64,000 bases of DNA, taken from positions 9,236,501-9,300,500 of the forward strand of contig CM032229.1 in assembly GCA_019009955.1 (NCBI GenBank), in the 5' to 3' direction. Below the pieces are notes generated by a model that was given only the letters and a program-made list of their open reading frames with translations, had not been told where the DNA came from and did no database searches. Shown here in pieces: positions 1 to 12,229 of this stretch. Source of the DNA: Riptortus pedestris. Its lineage: Eukaryota; Arthropoda; Insecta; Hemiptera; Alydidae. The number at the start of each line of letters is the position of its first letter. The first letter of the stretch is position 1. The translations under genes and the position numbers were made by a program.

Positions 1-740
1 TAATTTTGTAAAATATTGACTTCATTTTTTAGTAAAATATTATATTACATAATAAAACTTATAAATTAAATTATTGAATATTATAGAAAACGTTTTTTGC
101 TTATACTGCTCATTTGTACGAAACAAGTTGGGCAAACTAAAATCAAATCCGTATTGGACGGTATATGATTTCTTTGTTCGACAATTAAATAAAATAAAAA
201 CAATTCAAATTCAAATTAAAAATCGAAATAAAAAATTTAACAAAATATTTTCATAACATCAAAATATTTCATTATAATTATTTTATGCTATCATTTGCTT
301 TTTTTTTGGCATTCTTATTTATTGTTGAATAACACACTAGAGCGTTCAGGGTAATATGAGGCACACACGCACACGTGATAATTTCTCACTATTTTTTGTA
401 TTTCTGCAAGTAAAAACTGACTGATAATATATCGGTGCCTACATTCCAAGATTTACTTGCAATGGAAAACTATATTAATATTTTTTTTTTCTAAATTAAA
501 TCAAGATACCATGAAAGTAAGATATAATAAGAAATGGGAAACACATAACAGTGGAGAAACAATTATTAATAAATTTTGTGGCCAAAGTATTGATTGGAGA
601 GACTGCACCAGATGTTCGATTTAGTATTCATATAGGTGAAAAATATTTTTTTAAATCGTTTTGTGTTTGCATATATTGTTTAATACTGATAACAGGCAAT
701 GTATTATTAGTATATATATATATATAAAACTGAGGAAGAA
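1..740. other. AT-rich intergenic DNA
   Basis: No coding or RNA gene could be supported. The stretch is dominated by A/T runs, with a short (TA)n at about 712-727. Short open frames here have no recognisable protein character. Confidence 0.6.
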
Positions 741-747
741 GACTGAA

Positions 748-999
748 ATGAAGGCTGTCGTCTGCTACTCAAGAGCTGTAAAATGGAAAAGGGCGGATGA
801 CGTGGCTTGGTTTCATGACAGCAGCTGGGATTTACTAGTCACTGAATGGACACCTTATGACAGGAAGAGGTAGCGAGGAAGGCAGAGGAAAAGATGGGCA
901 GACTACTTGAAGGAGCTAGCTGGATGGGGATCTATCGCAGGAAATATGGGAAGCCAACAACTCCAATCACTAATAGGTTTGGTCAGTCCGGGCATTTAG
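748..999 (+). pseudogene. C-terminal remnant of an RTE-type LINE reverse transcriptase protein
   Basis: The + frame reads through a Trp/Arg-rich segment with TEWTPYDRKR, then a stop at 871-873, then RGRQRKRWADYLKEL, and ends at a TAG at 997-999. The order TEWTPYD...KR, then RGR-x-RKRW-x-D, is the usual C-terminus of RTE-clade LINE polyproteins. The reverse transcriptase and endonuclease domains are absent upstream, so this is a 5'-truncated copy, the normal outcome of target-primed insertion. The internal stop shows it is dead. The clade assignment is from remembered motif style, not a search. Confidence 0.72.
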
Positions 1000-1770
1000 G
1001 CTAGTACCCAATCAGGGAGGCCTTGGCTGTGGTATATTTAAAAACTTGAAAATAAATAGAGAAGGTATTACTTTAAAACTATTTTAAAAAAAAAAGTTAA
1101 TTAAGAATTTTGTTTTGTGTGGAAAAACAGATTATTTTTATTGTTTTACGTTATTTATACTTTATATTCTTTATTTTATGATCAGCTTTCATTTAAAAGG
1201 CTTTGTTATTATTATCATTATTATATTATATAATTATCCCAAGCTTTTGCCAGGCTAATTATGAAGTTGCAGACTAATTTGTATAATACTCATTTTGGAG
1301 ACCATGTGGCAATTTTAAAGAAAACGCATTTTCAATATTTTTGAAATCGCTCCAGTTCTTTATAAACTAATAGAATAATAGTTAATATTTGTTATTACTG
1401 TGTATTCGAATTTTTATTTTATATTAAAAAGACTGAACACATTACTAAAACATGATATCAGTTTTATAGTGACTGAAAGATAATTGTTCGGCATTATTGT
1501 GGGGAGCAGTGTGCAGGAAAGTTTTCCTTTTTATGGGATTTAATAATATACTACTTTTTTAAAACATATATTCCTAATTATTGGGTATATATAGTGATAC
1601 TCACAGAGATAGCCATGGCGATTCGACTGCTGGGCAGATGTGCAGAGTGACGATACAGGATGAGCTGGGAGTATTTATACCAGAAGGAGATCAAGGAAAA
1701 AGGACCAACATTCCCCTCCCTATCTATCCCTCCTCTTCTGCATCCACGCACTCACTCCCTGATACACTTA

Positions 1771-1822
<52 letters not shown>

Positions 1823-2370
1823 CGAATAAAGCAGAAATAATCACAATAATAAAATAGCTAAGGCTTAATGTGAAAAGCTAATTTTATAGACAGCTAAAGA
1901 TTTTATGTTTTAATTAAATCTAATTAAAATTATATCAGATATTTACTTCTACAAATAAAGAAAAAAACGTTCTAGGTACAGGTAACCGACGAACCGACGA
2001 CGTTTGGTTGAAACAGTAGAAAAATAAGTGCGTGTGTGCATATCGTTTCAAGCGTGTGCCTGTGAAGAAATGTTCTGTTTTATTCGCTGCCACGTGCGTA
2101 CATGTGCATGGGTCTCTTGCCATGTACGCTTTACGAGGAATTGAATGGAGTACTACACGCCAGCGGGTGAACAGAGGGTTAATAGTTGAAGAGATAGTCT
2201 GGATCGATAAAATAGCCTTGCCAAGTATTTACTATGCAAAGTGAACTTTCAGTGTGGTAAGAACAAGGCATATTTCCGTCAGTTTTGATTCAGACTTCAC
2301 GACTGATAGTTGATTCCTCTACCATCCAGCACCTCAGGAAACATTCAAGAGATAGGTTGAAGAAAATAAT
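1000..2370. other. Intergenic DNA with a (TA)n microsatellite
   Basis: A (TA)n tract lies at about 1770-1818. No gene is supported elsewhere; the open frame that reads into the tract is only the microsatellite translated as alternating Ile-Tyr. Confidence 0.6.
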
Positions 2371-2371
2371 T

Positions 2372-2575
2372 AAATTATTTATTAACGTCCGCTTTTGGCA
2401 ACTAAGGGTAATTAGGACGAGTTATCTACAGGTTACCACCCTTTTCTAGCCAGGGTGAGACTAAGGATTTTTTTTTAATGAATTCCGTCACTAAGTAAAT
2501 TCCTCTGCCCAGATGAGAATTGAACTGGCCACTCTGGGTTTGCCATGTGAGATTAAGGACGAGGCTTGAAGAAAA
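2372..2575 (-). repeat. SINE (family B), tRNA-like head
   Basis: Reverse copy of the family B SINE. Read on the minus strand it goes from a head with ATGGCAAACCCAGAGTGG through a B-box-like GTTCAATTCTC region to a 3' body with CTAGAAAAGGGTGGTAACC and a tail AACGTTAATAAATAA. At least ten more copies in either orientation lie elsewhere in the window. Confidence 0.7.
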
Positions 2576-2579
2576 TAAG

Positions 2580-3700
2580 AGTTATGCCAATACGTTCAAC
2601 CATATGCTTCTTCGTTGCATATTCCGCTTGTCTTACAAATTAGCCCAGATCATGGAACTCGCTCTTCTTTTCGGATCCCATTATTCTGATAGTTGAATCC
2701 AGGAGGTGGAGTGTTTTTCTGTGTTGTTGATCCCGCATGTCTGCTACAAGATATCAAATCATGGAATATGCCTCTGCTTTGCTGATTAAGCTATTCTGCT
2801 AGAGGGAGTCATTTCGTGGCTTTGCATTTTCCTCTATCCCTATAGATAAAGCCACGTAGTGGTGCATGCATTTTCTTTGCAGATTACTCTAGTAATACAG
2901 ATAAAGCCAGATCGAGGAGTATCCTTCATTGGCGATGGTCCTTCTCTGTTAGAAGAAATCGTATTGTGGTAGGTGTCTCTTCTTTGCAGAATTCGTTATT
3001 GATATAGTTGGTATCCTTCTTTGTTGTTCATCCCGCAAGCCTGCTACATGATATCATACCGTGGAGCATGCCACTTCTTTGCAGATTTTGTCATTTTGAA
3101 CCCAGAACGCGGAGTCACCTTCTCTCTTATTGATCCCAAATAGTGGCGTATGCCTCTTGTTTGCAGATTGCGCTATTCAGCCAAGGAAGCCATTACGAGT
3201 TGCATGATTCTTCCGCTGTTCTAATATATGAACCAGACCAAGACGAGTCCTTGTTTTTACTGATTCTACTTATCTTCAAGCAGCAGACATATCCTGCCGT
3301 AAGCCTCTTCTTTGTCCATTCTGCTGGTCTGATAGTTGGAGTCGTTTTGCGGCTTGCGCCGCATCTGACGGGAACCCGCTTTTCTACTAGAAATCATTAT
3401 ATCCTTGACAAAGTCTCTTCTTCACATATTACGTTATTCTGCTAGTTGAAGTAACTTCTTCCCTGCAGATTACACCATTCCCAACGATGAAGGCCAAAGT
3501 GTATCCTTCTCCCATGCTAATTCTGCTACTCTGCTAGAAGGTACCACCGACTTGGCGTACCACACTTTTGGCGTTTAAGATTGTCTGATTGCAGAACCTT
3601 CGTCTTTGCTGATTCGATTAGTCTGATAGTTAAAGCAACATATTTCGTCGCGAATCCACCTTCTTGCTAATTCCACTAGCCTCATAAATTAATCAGATTC
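2580..3700. repeat. Degenerate tandem repeat rich in CTTCTTTGCAGATT
   Basis: About 1.1 kb built from imperfect recurrences of CTTCTTTGCAGATT, STATTCTGATAGTTG, GTTGATCCCGCA and GGAGTATCCTTCT. Irregular spacing suggests a decayed repeat with a unit of several tens of bases. Base composition is less AT-rich than the flanks. No protein is supported; an open frame at 3143-3445 runs through it by chance. Monomer length and copy number cannot be fixed by eye. Confidence 0.6.
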
Positions 3701-5754
3701 TTAAGCCATAAACGGCATTTGGAAGGTCCGTAATCAATCCAAATTAATTCTGTTGTTATAAAACCAATTATAGTTTGGAGTCACTCAATTGCCGCCCCTT
3801 GAACTACAAATGAGTCAAAATTGTATAGGAAGGCAGTATTAAAAAAGAGAAAAGTATTTCAAAAAATTGGCATGAAAAAATAATAGACTAAAAATAAAGG
3901 CTTTATCACCAACCCTAACAGCAACGCATGTTCCATATCGAAAAACATAGCCACTTAAATAAATAAACGTGCAAAAGCACAGGAAATATTTAAACATACG
4001 GGTTTGGAATAAATTGAAAGTTTAATGAAATTTTCGTAATTTTCATCAGACAAATACCCTTTCTAATTTCCTGTCTGGCGAATTCCTCGAGGTATTTCTT
4101 GTTGTTGAAGGAGTATTGGTTGATTGTCGAACGTTAAATGAAACGTCAACACGAATCTCCTTCGCTATCTTCCTAATCAACTAAACATTGTTGTCAATAC
4201 TATGCTACAGTGATGGCTGAAATTAATTTAAATTGTTCTCTTCCCTTGATAAATGGCGTCCTCTCAACGTTGGATTCAGCAGTTACTTTTAGGTGATTGG
4301 ACTCCACTGTAATAAAGTTTTCATGAACATTCAAATTATAGGTTGTTGAATGTATTTGTTGGTGTTTCAGTTTATTAGAAACTTTTAAGATTGTTTGATT
4401 CCGTCTTCTCCTTAGAAGGCAAGATGTGGCCACTAATATTTTTTTTAAATTATCCATGCAAAAAGGGGCTTCGTTTTCGAACTGCTCGAGAAGTAAAGTG
4501 AAGTTAAAGTATATAAAGTAAATTTCTTTAAAACTGCTTTTGTAAACATAAAAAAAAGAAGAAGCGATGAAATTAAGATTGCAAAAAAAATCCTTACGAA
4601 ACACAAAGAATGAAAATTAAAATATGATACACAAATGACCCAACAGCATTAATCGGACAGATTTGTTTCTCATATTTTAATTAATGTGACAACCTTATAA
4701 AATCAATAAGATAAATTTCAAATAACCCATCCACTTTTATTATAATTTAATATTATGAGGAGAATCCATGATGTTCGAAAAACTATTGTATATTAAATTT
4801 AATGAATTCAAATTATTCTCTGCAAAAAAAAAATCCTTCTAACGAATATAACAGAATTTATATCAGTCCCAACTTCCTTATTATTCCCTGCCCAAATTCT
4901 CACTTTTAATTTGTAAATGAGTTACAATAGGATATTTATAAGCTGAAATAGGTATATACACACTGGTTAATATCTATCATCAGTTAGCTTATGCAGGCTA
5001 CGGGCTATGGAGGGGTGACTCACAACCAATTCTGGTTTCGAGTGGAATATTCATCATTCTTCTCAATGCTTTTAATGTTTGTTAGCCTCATTCGGAGGCC
5101 AAGGGAAACCCACTTCACGACCCTCCCATTCCTTTTATTATTTCCGTAAGAAACAGGACGTACTCCTGGTCATGGAAATGACAGGGCGTATCCTGCGGGC
5201 ACACAAAAGACGTATTTTGTACTTGAAATATACTTCAATGTGCATTAAAGTCTCCAATTATAATGTTATTTTTATCAGCAGAAAGGCCTTCAATTGTGAG
5301 TCTACAATCAATTTCTGTTTGAACCTTTAACACGACGCCTATAAACTTTGAGACATAACAAGGAAATCGCTAAAGAGAGCTTCTTGATAAAATAGGGCTG
5401 TAAAATAAATAAATGAATAAAACCTTTATTTCTATATACATAAAAATCCAGCATTAAAAGATACAATAAATTCTTCGCTACCAAACTTCACTTAAAATTT
5501 AGGTTAATACCGAGGTCATTTGAGTTCTTTGTGATATTTTCGTGTTCCAAGTTGAGCTAATTAATTCAAGTTTAATACTGGCGAGACTTATGTTCCATTC
5601 TTGCTTGCTTCCTTAAGTTCTATTCTTTCCTTTTTTCAGCAACTCGCTACCATATTGCCCTGCCACATGTAGTCCTCATATCCAAGTCCCATCGAGTACA
5701 GACTCCCTTACTTCCTCGAGTAGTTCCGAGGGTAAAAGTTGATAAGATTTTCGG

Positions 5755-5756
<2 letters not shown>
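3700..5756. other. Intergenic DNA, nothing recognised
   Basis: No repeat family or gene recognised. The longest minus frame, at 4200-4604, has low-complexity composition and no family signature. Confidence 0.5.
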
Positions 5757-5800
<44 letters not shown>

Positions 5801-6420
5801 CTCTGTTAACGCTTTAATGGTCGCAATTTTCTTTACCAAACTCCATATTTAACAGTTTTATGTAAAAAGAAAGATGAAGTCCATTAATGGTTGGGGTAAT
5901 TTGGAAAACTTGAAATATCTCTGTTAAGATAAGTCGGATCGAAAAAATGTACATAATAAATCTTATTACAATTAAATTACATATAAATTTTGTTCTATAC
6001 ATACTTCCTCAACATGATTATTCGAGATATTTGAATGTTTTAGTTTTCAGCCCTAGGTAAACCGCTACTCCTATTCATATCATACTGACAATAAGCTGAT
6101 ATATCATGAACCACTTTATTCCAAGATTAAATACTGAATATTCGTTTCACTGATTGTTTACTGCGTGAGGTACATACAAGTACGAAGTGTGTTGACGTCA
6201 TCAATTGCAATTTTGCAGACGTGAAACGAAAATATTTAATTCTCCTATAGCATTCTCGATACTCCACTGTTCCATTACACACATAGAATTATATTATGTA
6301 ATAACTGAAATTAGGGGTGGAATAGCGGGGGGGGGGGTAGATGTGGGAATTTTGTTAACTAAAAATAATCAAATAGAAAAATATTATAGAACCAATCTTA
6401 TTAAACTATTGATGCCCTTC
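5757..6420 (+). repeat. Non-autonomous interspersed repeat, family A (partial)
   Basis: Starts with a (TA)n tract at about 5758-5798. It then has the family A core: GTTAACGCTTTAATGGTC, CTTTACCAAACTC, GAAAGATGAAGT, CGGATCGAAAAA and the CAGCCCTAGGTAAACC module. A second diverged core fragment runs from about 6205. No coding capacity. Confidence 0.7.
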
Positions 6421-6559
6421 TATTGTTGATCTATATATTTTTTCATAACTCAAGTATTAAGTGAGTTATTCAAACTTTCGTGTTCAGTAACCGCCCCCCC
6501 CCCGCTACAACACTTTGACTACTTGGTTTAATATTAGAAATATAGAATATATGTGGTGA

Positions 6560-6640
6560 AGGGAGATTACAAGTGGGTTTTACCAGCACGTGGGAAATCT
6601 GCTTAGTTTACGCAGCCCCTGCGTGACGGGTTTTTTGTTC
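6560..6640 (+). repeat. Family A terminal module
   Basis: Contains CACGTGGGAAATCTGCTTAG followed by TTTACGCAGCCCCTGCGTG and an ACGG-T-rich end, which is the conserved right end of family A copies. Confidence 0.75.
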
Positions 6641-7185
6641 TCTCAGTGATGTGAAGAATGTATCGTATTTATTATTTTTTTTATTGCTGTTTTTATTTCT
6701 TGGAAATGACTATGTGTCTTTAGAAGATCCGAAGGAATCCTTTCTTCTGTTATACCTCTATGGCCGAAACGCTTGTAATTCCAACGGAGGCAGGAGCTCG
6801 AAAAAACCCCAAATAGTTGTCTGCTCGGGAGAGTGTGTGTGTGGAAGATGGAGACATGTTCACCTTGCCTGCCGTTCTTCTTGTCTCTGCTCCGTCTCTT
6901 AATTTAGTAGGTCGGTCTCAACTTGCCGGCCTCTTCCTCAAAACAACTTTGCTTTTTGCTCCCAATTTATTCCTCATCGTTTTTCAACGAATGACGCCGA
7001 TCCTTTTCCAGCGACTCATCTCCTTCTATACCTCTTCCTTCGTACGCTCTTCCCCATTTTAAGAATGACTGATATTACAATTCGATTAACTTTTCCCTTT
7101 GTTATAAGCAAGTACTTTTTTTTCCTTGAGTAAAAAAGGTGGTACCGACTTGCGTAGGGTGCATAGCTTAAAGAAACATCTGTCC
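6641..7185. other. Intergenic DNA, nothing recognised
   Basis: Two overlapping short open frames (6651-7062) have no recognisable domain and are not proposed as genes. Confidence 0.5.
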
Positions 7186-7795
7186 TGTATTTGCAGATTT
7201 CCTTTAATGGATATCAGCTATCGAGGTTGTACTCATAACGCGTTTTTCGAAAGGTTCTTCAAATGTCCATCAATCCTACACAGCATTGACGAAAATGAGG
7301 TCCGTTCAAAATATTTTATATACATATATTTGTTTTTTACCGGTCTAGCGGCCGCAATTATTGTTTTATCTTTACCAAACTCGATATATAAGCGTTTTAT
7401 TTGAAAAGAAAGATCAAGTTCGTTAACTGTTGAAATCGAGCTAAGAAGAGGGATGTCGAAAGTTCGAAATATCTTCGTTATTGTCAATCGGATCGAAAAA
7501 GTGTATAGAAGCAATATTATTGAAAATTTAATTGGCTATAAATGTTATTATATAAATATTTTCTCTATCATCAATATTAACCAAGATATTTGTATGTTTT
7601 CAGCCTTCTGTAAGCCCCTACTCCTACTAATTTCATGTGAAAAATAGGCTATTGTATCATAAAAAACTTTAATCTAAGCTTAAGTACCAAGTATTGGTCC
7701 CACTTTTACTTCTTAAGATTAAGTAATGTAGATAAATGGTGCACTTGGGAAATCTGCTAAGTTAACGCAGTCCCTGCGTGACGGTCTTTTTGTTA
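7186..7795 (+). repeat. Family A, near full-length copy
   Basis: Runs from the left end (GCAGATTTCCTTTAATGG, then CTCATAACGCG) through GACGAAAATGAGGTCCGTTC, the core with CTTTACCAAACTCG and GTCAATCGGATCG, the CAGCCTTCTG module, and the right end GGGAAATCTGC...CCCTGCGTGACGGTC. It is about 610 bp, carries no protein, and serves as the reference copy for judging the others. Confidence 0.78.
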
Positions 7796-8189
7796 ATTTG
7801 ACATACTTGATATTTAATATTCCACGGAACCTTTGAATACTATATACTTATATTATACACAGTTAGGCTTTTGTTCGACCAGTAAAATTATAAAATGTTT
7901 TTATTTCTCATTTTGGTATGCGTCAAGGAATCAATGTCGAATATATCCAATGTTTTAGAATATATCACTCTACCTTTACGGTCCTAAAGAAAATAATTTT
8001 ACTGATAAAAATTAACAAAACTATAAATAACTTTATGCAATTGTAAAACCGAAGATTACTCTCACTACTACAAGAACACCAAGATTTTTTTAAAGGCCAA
8101 ATTTCTTTTGTTGCACATATGGTTATAAAGAATATATTAAAAAAGAGAATTAAACTATTCTGCAATAGTCTGTTTGGGGGTTAAGTTAG

Positions 8190-8395
8190 TACATTAAGGC
8201 GTTGGTCTTAAACTCACATGGTAAACCTAGAGTGGTGAGTTCCATTCCCGCCTTGGCAATAGGAATTTATTTAGTGACGGAATTCATTAAATAAATTCCT
8301 TAATCCCAGCCTGGCTAGAAAAGGGTGGTAACCTGTAGATAACCCGTCTCAATTAGCCTTAGTTGCAAAAAGTGGACGTTAATAAATAATAACAA
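8190..8395 (+). repeat. SINE (family B)
   Basis: Forward copy. It has a tRNA-like head with ACATGGTAAACCTAGAGTGG and GAGTTCCATTCCCGCC (B-box-like), a body with TTTAGTGACGGAATTCATT and CTAGAAAAGGGTGGTAACC, and an AACGTTAATAAATAATAA tail. A box/B box spacing fits a tRNA-derived RNA polymerase III SINE head; the source tRNA is not identified. Confidence 0.75.
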
Positions 8396-8399
8396 AACA

Positions 8400-8610
8400 A
8401 ATTATTCGGCTTTGGCCTTAATCTCACATGGTAAACCTAGAGTAGCGAGTTCCATTCCTTGTCTGGGCAACAGGAATTTATTTATTGACGAACTCATTAA
8501 ATAAAATCCTTAGCTCCACCCTGCCTAGAAAAGGATGGTGACCTGTAAATAACTCGTCCTCCTTAACCGTAGTAGCCCATAGTCCACGTTAATAAATAAC
8601 AACAATGCTC
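8400..8610 (+). repeat. SINE (family B), tandem second copy
   Basis: A second forward copy directly follows the first, with the same head, body and AATAAATAA-type tail. The pair could reflect insertion of one SINE into the A/T-rich tail of the other. Confidence 0.75.
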
Positions 8611-10035
8611 TATTAACTATTATTTATATACATTTGAACATTCACCACCTTCGCCGTCTAGATAGGATGGAAGGACATTGAAGAAGTTTTAAAAATATAG
8701 TTATTACAACAACTATAATAGTTTATTTCCTTTAACTAGACATCTCCAAAGTGGTATATCAATTTAAAAACAGCTATTTGAATGATCCTCAAAGATATAT
8801 ATGACAGAAATTACTATTCCGCCCTGGTTCGCTGTGCTACTATTGAATTTAAATGTCGCTTTTCATCTTTTCACGTATTTAAATGCTTAAATCTAACCTT
8901 CGAAATCTGAAACACTTAGTCAAATTTTCATCAAATGTATCAGAAGTTGTTATCTTGATTTATTAGCATTCGGACAGCAGAATAATCTGCATTATACATT
9001 GATTTATATTCAAATCAGTTACGTAATGACCTTTCCGGTTTGAATTCAGAAGAATGTGTGTGTGTATCAGGTTTGGATCTGTTCGTCGTAAATCAGGAAT
9101 AAATTATTTTCAACGGAATTATTTCAGTAGGTTAAGTTTGATTTTCGTCATACTTGACCAGTCGACTTGTGTTGACCATAAACGAATATGAGAAAATGAA
9201 AATCTTTGGTCGAATAGCCCGTGAAGGGTAATTGCACTTCTTTGGTATAGAGCAAGTGGTCTGTTGGATGTATTTTCAGCAGTATTCATAAAGTTTAGGC
9301 ACAATAGCGATGGGCCACGCTCTGCCACACGGCTTTGGTGAAAAGTTCAAAGGTCTACTTTAGGGATATACTATACTGACCGAAGAGAGCTACTTCTTTA
9401 TTAAAGTAGCTACTCATGTTCTTCACGAAGCTGAGTTGAAACATTGACAAGTCACAGCACAGGATGGACAAAGAGCTCACGAGATTAACCTCGTAAACTA
9501 AGCAGATTTCTTCGTACAGGAATATACACACTGCTGATCTCATGTCACCATCTATTCTCCATTTCCACCGTAGAAAGAAGAATATCAAAACAGAAATTTA
9601 TTTGTAAACTGGACATAAAATGTTTAGTAACTCAGTTAATTGATAATTGGACGATTAGAAATGGGGGTGTGCCGAAAGCTGAAAGAAACAATAAAAATAT
9701 CACATTTACAATTTTTTCTCCCACCTCTGCCCCCGCTGTACCTTTGGGTTTTCCCATACCAGCGGTTCCATTAAATAAGAGATATAAAATTTTGAATAGA
9801 TAAATTGGGCCAGGTAACTTAGCCTATCTCGCCGAGCACAGCTAAGCATAAAAGTGCAACATTTGAAAGATTTAGTTTAATTCCGAAAAGTCCTAGGGGA
9901 ACCCACAGCTGCAACTCCTTTGCCTCTGTTCAAAGAAGTGGCAGCAAGAGCCTAACTAACTAGCCTACATACCTAAAGCCTAAATACTAACCTAAAGTCA
10001 CATAAAACTATACATATAATTTAAAAATAAATCCA
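8611..10035. other. Intergenic DNA, nothing recognised
   Basis: Minus frames at 9119-9588 show no domain or signal and lie in unremarkable AT-rich sequence. Confidence 0.5.
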
Positions 10036-10084
10036 TTTTTATTTGTCTTTCAACACCTCCACCACCTCTTGGTTGAATAAATTC

Positions 10085-10675
10085 ATTTTTCTGTAATCGT
10101 TGAATAATGGTAACATTACTAAACTGAAATGAGTGAAGAAAGTGAAACATTTTGCAATAGAGTGAAGAAAGTGAATTGCCTTCTTAATTAGTAATAAGTA
10201 TAAATTAAAAAATAATTTGAAGTTTGAAATTAAATGCTTTTAAATGTTTCATAACATTGTAAGAATTTATTTTAACAAAATAAAATGAAATGTGAATGAA
10301 TTATTGGCGGAAATAATCAATATATTTTAAAATTTAAATATAATAATAATTATCTTCCTTGTTTATAACCTGCACTTGTTTATAACTGCACTACTTCACA
10401 ATCATCACTAGTTGTTTTATAACTATGCTTATAACCAGTCACAACCATGCTTATAACCTACCAACAACATACCATAATCTTCACAACATCCTAATTTTGT
10501 TCATATTCTGGTTAGATCTGATCATGTATTACACGATTACAGAAAAAATTTAATATTACACTCGTGACGACAGTAGAATTTACAACTCTCGTGAAATTAC
10601 CACACTCGCTTCGCTCGTGTGGGTAAACGTTTCACTCGAGTTGTAAAATGATCTACTTTCGTCACTTGTATAATA
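10085..10675 (+). mobile_element. Foldback/MITE-like element, family C
   Basis: The left end CTGTAATCGTTGAATAAT is inverted at 10526-10548 (ATTACACGATTACAG), giving inner inverted termini. This is followed at about 10555-10672 by a long imperfect palindrome with arms CACTCGTGACGACAGTAG and CTACTTTCGTCACTTG around GCTTCGCTCGTGTGGG. Inside are direct repeats of GAGTGAAGAAAGTG and of TTATAACTATGC-type motifs. No open frame. A similar sequence (TTTCAACACCTCCACC) flanks both sides near 10050 and 10700, as if the host site was locally duplicated. Confidence 0.7.
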
Positions 10676-10679
10676 AATA

Positions 10680-11728
10680 ACTATTTTACTTGTTTTTCAA
10701 CACCTCCACCTCCTCCAGGTACAATAGTTACAAATAGTATTCAAGTTAATGAAAATTCTAAACAATAGTTGTAGACAATTTAATTTAGAAAGAAATTGGT
10801 CATGTAACGTTTATCGATCCGACTCCTAATAATGGAGTTATTTTGCAATTGATTAACCCAACTTTAACCCTTCTCCCTTTTCTAGTTCGATTTGAAACGT
10901 TAATGGCACTAATTTTTCGTGATCTGCTATATCGATACATAGACAAGCTGAAATAGTTTCGTTTCTAGCTACTTAACGGAAAACTATATTATAGTTTATT
11001 TATTCATCAAGGATATCCATGATTTTTAATTTATAAAAAAAAAAAACTCTTAAAAATCTAAATGTTAGGGTACACTTTTGCCTCTGGTAATCATTGACTT
11101 TAATTCTGTGCAATTACGACGTATTTGATTGATATTGTTTTTTTTTTAATATTATTTTTGCTAATACTTCAATAAACTGTTTATGTATATATGTATATAT
11201 AAACTGGCCTCATTTTCGTCAATTCTTACATGAGTACAACCTCAATATTTTCCTCAAGGGAAGTCTGCTAAAAGGTTAACAAAATAATTAATTACCGCCT
11301 ACTCCTCGGCTAATGCTTTAAAGGAACATCACCACCCAATTACACACAATGGAAATATAAACTGCGTATTGTGCTGACATTTTTAATTACTTACTTAATT
11401 TATGACTGTCATAAATATGGCCTTTATGTGTTCTCTGTTGTGATGATTGACATCTGCCTAAAAGAAAAATTTTTGTTGACAGAATTACATACAACTATTG
11501 TGCCAGAAATATTACTCATGAGTCAGGAACGCACCTCAGACGTCCATATTAAGCTGTTATCCCCCACTTACATTCTGATACTCATAACGGTGGTTCTTAA
11601 CATTTATTTATTCTTAAAGTATCGCATTTCGCGTTTGGGGCGATTGAGCAACGTAACAGTATTTGTCTTATCATCTGTTTATCATATCTTATTTTTGCAA
11701 ATACGAGTAATTTCAGTATTATCCTACA
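10680..11728. other. Intergenic DNA with a family A end fragment
   Basis: At about 11205-11275 there is a family A left-end fragment (CCTCATTTTCGTCAATTC, CATGAGTACAACCTCAAT, AAGGGAAGTCTGC). Nothing else is supported. An open + frame from 11371 overlaps the antisense of the LINE remnant that follows and is not accepted as a gene. Confidence 0.55.
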
Positions 11729-12090
11729 TTATAATATTTCGAAAATGCCGTGTTGTTTCAAGTAGTGTAATACGAAGTCTATATACGGGCTACAGACATG
11801 TAGTAATTCAGTGGAAGTGTATGGTAGGTCTATGTGAGGCCATAGATAGCAGTACGTTAGTATATGTTTTATAGTAAGTCTACAGATACAGTGTTGGCAG
11901 TAGGGTTCCTCTTCTCCAGTAAGTAGGTAAGTGTGAGTCAGTCGTGAATGGCCAATTCTCAACCTCGTTAAGACCACTTCTTCTCTTCTAATTAGCCTTT
12001 TTGAGGAAGGCCATTCACCAAGAATATGCTCCAGTTCTCGAAGTCGATGTTGTTTATAATTAGGTATAAGAAGGATTTCGTTGCTTTATA
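11729..12090 (-). pseudogene. I-superfamily LINE, C-terminal end of the polyprotein
   Basis: The minus frame is open for about 118 codons and ends at a stop near 11731. It carries EWPSSKRLIRREEVVL, then RLRIGHSRLTHTYLL, then a Cys/His cluster C-x2-C...H (CQHC...KHIL), and ends HYLKQHGIFEIL. The block RLRIGH-x-RLTH-x-YLL followed by CxHC and T-x-KHIL is the typical C-terminal zinc-knuckle-like region of I-type LINE proteins. The RT and RNase H parts are missing, so it is a 5'-truncated insertion, but this terminal stretch has no stop or frameshift, which suggests it is not very old. Confidence 0.75.
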
Positions 12091-12229
12091 AAAATAAATT
12101 TTCACTAATGTTAGCAGGGAAGACCTGAAAATCTGTTTCATTTTGAAATATTAACTGAAGGTTTATGATACGCTCAATATAAAAATAAATAAACAATATC
12201 TTTTTTTTTTAATTATTTTTATTATATTA

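Noticed and set aside
11371..11874. A 167-codon + frame with hydrophobic stretches, suggestive of a membrane protein
   Set aside because: Its end overlaps the antisense of a clear LINE C-terminus, and the hydrophobicity reflects T-rich codons in AT-rich DNA.
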